From assembly GCF_000955955.1 (NCBI RefSeq), contig NZ_JYJG01000102.1:1-56035 (forward strand): a stretch of 56,035 nt of DNA, read 5' to 3'. The translations under genes and the position numbers were made by a program. Origin of the DNA: Lentzea aerocolonigenes. Lineage in GTDB: Bacteria; Actinomycetota; Actinomycetes; Mycobacteriales; Pseudonocardiaceae. The notes under the pieces were generated by a model, which saw only the letters and a list, made by a program, of their open reading frames with translations, was not told where the DNA came from and ran no database searches. Position 1 is the stretch's first letter. Every line of letters starts with the position of its first letter. Shown here piece after piece: positions 52,761 to 56,035 of the stretch.

Positions 52761-52774
52761 TAGAACGCGTTCTA
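52761..52774. promoter_or_regulatory. KstR-like palindrome upstream of the ABC uptake operon
   Basis: TAGAACGCGTTCTA is a perfect 14-base palindrome matching the TnnAACnnGTTnnA consensus of KstR, the TetR-family repressor of steroid/cholesterol catabolism in mycobacteria and relatives. It lies 81 bases before the start of the substrate-binding lipoprotein gene. No kstR gene is in this window. Confidence 0.7.
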
Positions 52775-52840
52775 CATGCAAACAACCTGGCGGAAAACCG
52801 TTACCAAACGCGAGTTACCTCGTTAGACCACCTCGCGCCA

Positions 52841-52854
52841 AGGAACACGTTCTA
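52841..52854. promoter_or_regulatory. second KstR-like half/near-palindrome
   Basis: AGGAACACGTTCTA fits TnnAACnnGTTnnA except for the first base and differs from TAGAACACGTTCTA at two positions. It lies 66 bases from the first site and also upstream of the ABC operon. Confidence 0.55.
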
Positions 52855-52855
52855 C

Positions 52856-53266
52856 CTACGGGCGCCAGCTGAACAGCCTGCGCATGGCCATGCGGAAGCG
52901 GTAGCCGGGCCTGTCGTAGAACGGCTTGCCCACCGCAGGCCGCTCCACCACCGGCAACGGGATGAGCTCCACAGGCTTGCCGAGCGCACCGCGGGCGAGA
53001 CCCCACAGCTCGTCGAACTTGCCGGGGTCGACGAGCTCGATGCCCGGCCCGCACAGCCACTCGTCCACGTGGTCGTGCGGGATCCGACCGAACCAGCGGT
53101 CACAGGACGGCTCCAGCTCGACAGTGCCCCACGCCGTCGGCGCCGACCAGTCACCCTGCTTCAACGACATGTGACGGTTGATCCACCCCTTGGCGTCGAG
53201 CTCGTAGTAGTTCGACCACGATCCGGCCTCTTCTCGCGCGTAGATCGTCCATCGCTCGTCCTTCAC
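52856..53266 (-). CDS. hypothetical protein
   Basis: A 136-residue cytoplasmic protein without recognised domain. It is rich in Trp (ERWTIYAREEAGSWSNYYEL, KGWINRHMSLKQGDW), which fits a small beta-rich domain. GTG 53266 overlaps the SGNH hydrolase stop (GTGA), so it is co-translated with that enzyme. Function unknown. Confidence 0.75.
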   Translation of the reverse strand: MKDERWTIYAREEAGSWSNYYELDAKGWINRHMSLKQGDWSAPTAWGTVELEPSCDRWFGRIPHDHVDEWLCGPGIELVDPGKFDELWGLARGALGKPVELIPLPVVERPAVGKPFYDRPGYRFRMAMRRLFSWRP

Positions 53267-54021
53267 GACGGCGGCAGCAACTCAGGGCGGCGAGCCCGGA
53301 TCACGTCTCCGGACGACTCCCCGCGCAGCCGGCGCATCACCCACGGCACGACGTGCTCGCGCGCCCACTGCCAGTCCTCCGCGCGCCGCACCTTCCGGTC
53401 GACCAGCGGAGCCGCTCCGAGCACCGTCCGCTGCAGAGCGTGCGAGACCCCAAGACCGTCGAGCACCGAAATGGCGACCTCGGTGTGCCCCAGAGAGTTG
53501 AGGTGCAGCCGATCGGCAGACCACATGCGGCGGTCACGCAGCTGCTTCATCGCCCACATGTCCACCAGCACGCAGGAGAACTCGGCCGCGATCGCACGCA
53601 CGTGCTCGTTGTAGATGGCCACGCGACCACGCATCTTGCGGAACACCGGGTCGTCTGCCCCGTCCACACCTGTGAAGAGGATGACGAGGGCGCCGGCCTG
53701 CACGCAGCGCGCCACCGCATCGCGGTACCGGCGCATCAGAGCGTCGATGTTCACCTTCGGCCGCATGAGATCGTTCCCGCCCGCGTAGAGCGAGACGAGG
53801 TCCGGGTTCATCGCGAGAGCGCGCTCGAGCTGCTCGTCGAGCACCTGGGGCAACAACCGGCCCCGCACGGCGAGGTTGGCGTAGGTGAACTCCGGGTCCG
53901 CAGCCCCCAGTACGTCGGCCACGCGGTCCGCCCATCCCCGCACACCATTGGGCCGACCTGCGTCTTCGTCACCCACGCCTTCGGTGAACGAATCCCCCAA
54001 CGCCACAAAACGCTTGCTCAT
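53263..54021 (-). CDS. SGNH/GDSL hydrolase
   Basis: A 252-residue cytoplasmic-type SGNH hydrolase. Block I is ALGDSFTEGVGD with the catalytic Ser, block II NLAVRG, block III YAGGNDLMRP, and block V LHLNSLGHTEVA. No signal peptide, unlike the relative at 10886. Start ATG 54021. It is coupled to the small hypothetical gene. Substrate unknown (acyl- or acetyl-ester). Confidence 0.87.
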   Translation of the reverse strand: MSKRFVALGDSFTEGVGDEDAGRPNGVRGWADRVADVLGAADPEFTYANLAVRGRLLPQVLDEQLERALAMNPDLVSLYAGGNDLMRPKVNIDALMRRYRDAVARCVQAGALVILFTGVDGADDPVFRKMRGRVAIYNEHVRAIAAEFSCVLVDMWAMKQLRDRRMWSADRLHLNSLGHTEVAISVLDGLGVSHALQRTVLGAAPLVDRKVRRAEDWQWAREHVVPWVMRRLRGESSGDVIRARRPELLPPS

Positions 54022-54063
54022 GCTCAGGACTTTAGGTCGCGCGTTCAGATCCAGGTTGCGCGG

Positions 54064-54085
54064 GGTTCGATAACGGTTCGATAAC
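54064..54085. repeat. tandem 11-base repeat upstream of the SGNH gene
   Basis: GGTTCGATAAC occurs twice head-to-tail (54064-54074, 54075-54085), in the divergent region between the SGNH gene and the DUF4142 gene. Tandem spacing of 11 bases (about one helical turn) fits paired protein contacts on one face of DNA. Confidence 0.65.
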
Positions 54086-54148
54086 GCCGGGGTCTCGAAC
54101 TGAGGCGGGCTCCCTTTGCGAGCCGTAGTCCCGATCGTGCGACTCCCC

Positions 54149-55036
54149 ATGAACTTGGCAACGCCGACGCGACTCCTCGTCGCGTTGGCGGGCTGCGCGT
54201 TGGCCGTGCTGCCTTCCACTCCCCCGACCCCCATCTCGACCCCGCCGCCCGGAAGTGGCGGGACGGGCGACGAGGTCGTGCAGACGCAGTGGGGTCCGCT
54301 CGGACCTGCCGACCGGGACTTCATGAACCGGGTCAAGCAGGCCGGGTTGTGGGAGAAGCCCGCGGGCGAGAAGGGCAAGGCCAAGCGGGCCGACCAGCCC
54401 AAGATCCAGGAAGCGAGCAAGCACCTCATCGAGGGCCACACGCTGCTGGACAACGTGGTGAACCGGGCAGGCGTCCTGCTCGGCGTCACGTTGCCCACGG
54501 AGGCCACCGAAGAGCAGAAGGGCTGGCTCGCCGAGATGGACGCGGCGAACGGTGACGAGTTCGACGCCGTCTTCGCCAACCGGCTCCGCGCGGCGCACGG
54601 CAAGGTCTACGCCTATGCCGCGCAGATCCGGGCGGGCACGAAGAACGAGCTCATCCGCATTCTCTCCACGCAAGCGATGATCACCGTCTTCGACCACATC
54701 AAGGTGATCGAGGACACCGGCAAGGTCGACTTCGCCGGTCTGGAGTCACCGCAGCCGCTCGCTCCCCCACCGGCGGCCTCCGGGGCACCGGAACCGACGG
54801 GGGACAACAGCTCGAACAACGCTGACGCGTCTGCGAACCCGACCGACGGCGTGATCCCGACCGTGCCGGAGGGCACCAAGTTCACCCGCACCGCCGAGCA
54901 AGGCGTGTTCGGGGAGAACAACGGCGTCTTCTTCGGTGCGATAGCGGTGCTCGCGCTCGCGCTGGTCGGAATGCGAGTGATCTCCCGGTCCAAGAAGAAA
55001 TCGACGAGCCGACGAAGTAAATCGCGTTCGTTCTAA
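54149..55036 (+). CDS. DUF4142-domain exported protein with C-terminal anchor
   Basis: About 295 residues. A signal or anchor segment (TRLLVALAGCALAVLPS) leads to a DUF4142 ferritin-like helical domain: GPLGPADRDFMNRVKQAGLW, GVTLPTEATEEQKGWLAEM and GDEFDAVFANRLRAAHG. A disordered Asn/Pro linker and a C-terminal helix (GVFFGAIAVLALALVGMRVI) follow, ending in Lys/Arg. ATG 54149 is used; TTG 54116 or GTG 54137 upstream remain possible. Family role unknown. Confidence 0.8.
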   Translation: MNLATPTRLLVALAGCALAVLPSTPPTPISTPPPGSGGTGDEVVQTQWGPLGPADRDFMNRVKQAGLWEKPAGEKGKAKRADQPKIQEASKHLIEGHTLLDNVVNRAGVLLGVTLPTEATEEQKGWLAEMDAANGDEFDAVFANRLRAAHGKVYAYAAQIRAGTKNELIRILSTQAMITVFDHIKVIEDTGKVDFAGLESPQPLAPPPAASGAPEPTGDNSSNNADASANPTDGVIPTVPEGTKFTRTAEQGVFGENNGVFFGAIAVLALALVGMRVISRSKKKSTSRRSKSRSF

Positions 55037-55120
55037 CCGCACACCGAGCTTAAACCCGAACACACGGCTAACCGCCGTCAGCTTCACCATGCCGTTTTAT
55101 CGGACTACACGAGGTGGCAA

Positions 55121-56035
55121 ATGGCTTTTCACCGTAGGAAATCCACGATCTGGCTGACCGCCGCCGCAGCGGCGATGGCGCTGGTCGCTGGCGGTGCCGC
55201 GGTGGTGGCCATCAGTTCTTCTGATGGCGCCGCGCTCGCCGACGGGGCGGACAAGAACTCCTTCGTCGACATCACCAAGGTGAAGCCGAACGTCAAGAAA
55301 GTAAACCAGCAGCAGAACGCCTCCAAGGGCAACTTCATCGTCGACTGCGGCCGCAACGAGAACGGGCACTTCAACCCGGACAACTTCATCGCGCAGCCCG
55401 GTGTCCGCAACGGTGCCCAGCACCTGCACGACTACGTCGGCAACCTTTCGACCAACGCCGACTCGAACAACAAGTCGCTGCAGAAGGCCGGCACGACCTG
55501 CAAGAACGGCGACAAGTCCGCCTACTTCTGGCCCGTCGTCCGCATCGACACCGAGGACGAGGAAGAGCCGGCCAAGCAGCCGCCGAAGAAGGACGACAAG
55601 GCGCAGCAGGACAAGGACAAGGCCGACAAGGCCGCGGCCCGCCTCGAGTGCCCCGACGTCGCCTCCAAGCTCCCCGAGGACGTGCCGGACAAGGCCCAGG
55701 CCGAGATCGACCGGGAACTCGCGAACATCGAGAAGGTGACCGACGAGGCCGAGAAGCGGCTGGAGACGGTCAAGGCCCAGGACGTCGACAACATCATCGT
55801 CGGCCCGACGCGCGAGAAGCGCGCCGCCATCCTCGACCGGATGATGCTGGCGTTCAGCCGCCAGGGCAAGCAGGCACCGGACCTGAACCCGCTCGCCGCC
55901 TGCAAGGTGAAGGCCGCGAACGAGAAGCAGGCCAAGCTCGACGACGGCGCCGACAACAACGACGAGGCCCAGGCCGAGGGCACCGAGAACAAGAAGAACC
56001 AGGCCAACAAGGAAGAGAACAACAAGCTCGAACTC
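55121..56035 (+). CDS. DUF1996-domain secreted protein, 3' end beyond window
   Basis: The first 305 codons of a larger gene; the frame stays open to the last base. A signal segment (WLTAAAAAMALVAGGAAVVA) is followed by the DUF1996 start with GNFIVDCGRNENGHFNPDNF and GVRNGAQHLHDYVGN, where His residues resemble the family's conserved HlHxFvG motif. A Lys/Asp/Glu-rich, low-complexity insert (about residues 146-300) separates halves of the domain. ATG 55121 follows GAGGTGG at 55111-55117. DUF1996 members are secreted proteins of unknown enzymatic role. Confidence 0.8.
   Translation, partial: MAFHRRKSTIWLTAAAAAMALVAGGAAVVAISSSDGAALADGADKNSFVDITKVKPNVKKVNQQQNASKGNFIVDCGRNENGHFNPDNFIAQPGVRNGAQHLHDYVGNLSTNADSNNKSLQKAGTTCKNGDKSAYFWPVVRIDTEDEEEPAKQPPKKDDKAQQDKDKADKAAARLECPDVASKLPEDVPDKAQAEIDRELANIEKVTDEAEKRLETVKAQDVDNIIVGPTREKRAAILDRMMLAFSRQGKQAPDLNPLAACKVKAANEKQAKLDDGADNNDEAQAEGTENKKNQANKEENNKLEL

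Noticed and set aside
1..56035. tRNA, rRNA, insertion sequence, integrase, attachment site or prophage
   Set aside because: None seen: no transposase or integrase-like protein, no cloverleaf with CCA-type ends noticed, and no sharp change in composition. A dedicated tRNA search would be decisive.

Overview
The window is high-GC DNA with many GTG starts, dense xTGA gene overlaps and actinobacterial gene families (DivIVA-domain coiled coil, DUF4331, LivFGHM-type ABC operon with a secreted companion, separate ParE/ParC). It most resembles a soil actinomycete of the Pseudonocardiaceae type (Lentzea, Saccharothrix or Amycolatopsis relatives). The genus is an inference from gene content. No tRNA, rRNA, CRISPR array, insertion sequence or phage gene was seen, and the stretch looks chromosomal.

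Layout. 0.1-6.1 kb: a sugar/glycosyl cluster with an NAD-dependent epimerase, a polytopic membrane protein, a GT2 glycosyltransferase, a DUF2064 nucleotidyl/glycosyltransferase, a SAM methyltransferase, a membrane-anchored sulfite-oxidase-fold molybdoenzyme and a small membrane protein, mostly coupled by 4-base overlaps. 5.8-9.2 kb: an ABC-2 exporter opposite a two-component system. 9.2-12.7 kb: paired DJ-1/GlxA genes, a secreted SGNH hydrolase and a compact esterase. 12.7-17 kb: a large protein with a duplicated unknown domain and a degenerate ADP-ribosyltransferase-like tail, a hotdog-like protein, a YchJ/SEC-C protein and a DivIVA-like coiled coil. 17-20.7 kb: MHYT protein, Smr domain, sugar isomerase, YciI and VOC proteins, ankyrin protein. 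20.7-25.3 kb: topoisomerase IV (parE-parC). 25.9-31.5 kb: a four-gene operon (PLP aminotransferase, DUF4331, TPR, NicO-type metal transporter) closed by a strong terminator.

31.5-35.7 kb: an anti-sigma factor and a TetR-controlled DrrAB-type exporter. Its ATPase and permease are separated by a 627-base repeat expansion that reads as three mini-ORFs chained by xTGA stop/start overlaps. 35.6-46.5 kb: small kinase, secreted M28 peptidase, secreted carboxylesterase, BASS transporter, NmrA oxidoreductase, two MFS transporters, a shortened LLM oxidoreductase, a secreted CBM2-GH18 chitinase with a DasR-like site, and a methyltransferase. 46.5-52.9 kb: a six-gene branched-chain-type ABC uptake operon with ATGA overlaps, preceded by KstR-like palindromes. 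52.9-56 kb: a small hypothetical gene, an SGNH hydrolase, a DUF4142 protein and the 5' part of a DUF1996 protein that runs off the end.

The strongest candidates for undescribed biology are the chained mini-ORFs between drrA- and drrB-like genes (34265-34892), the DUF4331/TPR/NicO/aminotransferase operon (25893-31451), the duplicated-domain ART-like protein (12731-15184), and the KstR-like operator pair upstream of the ABC uptake operon.
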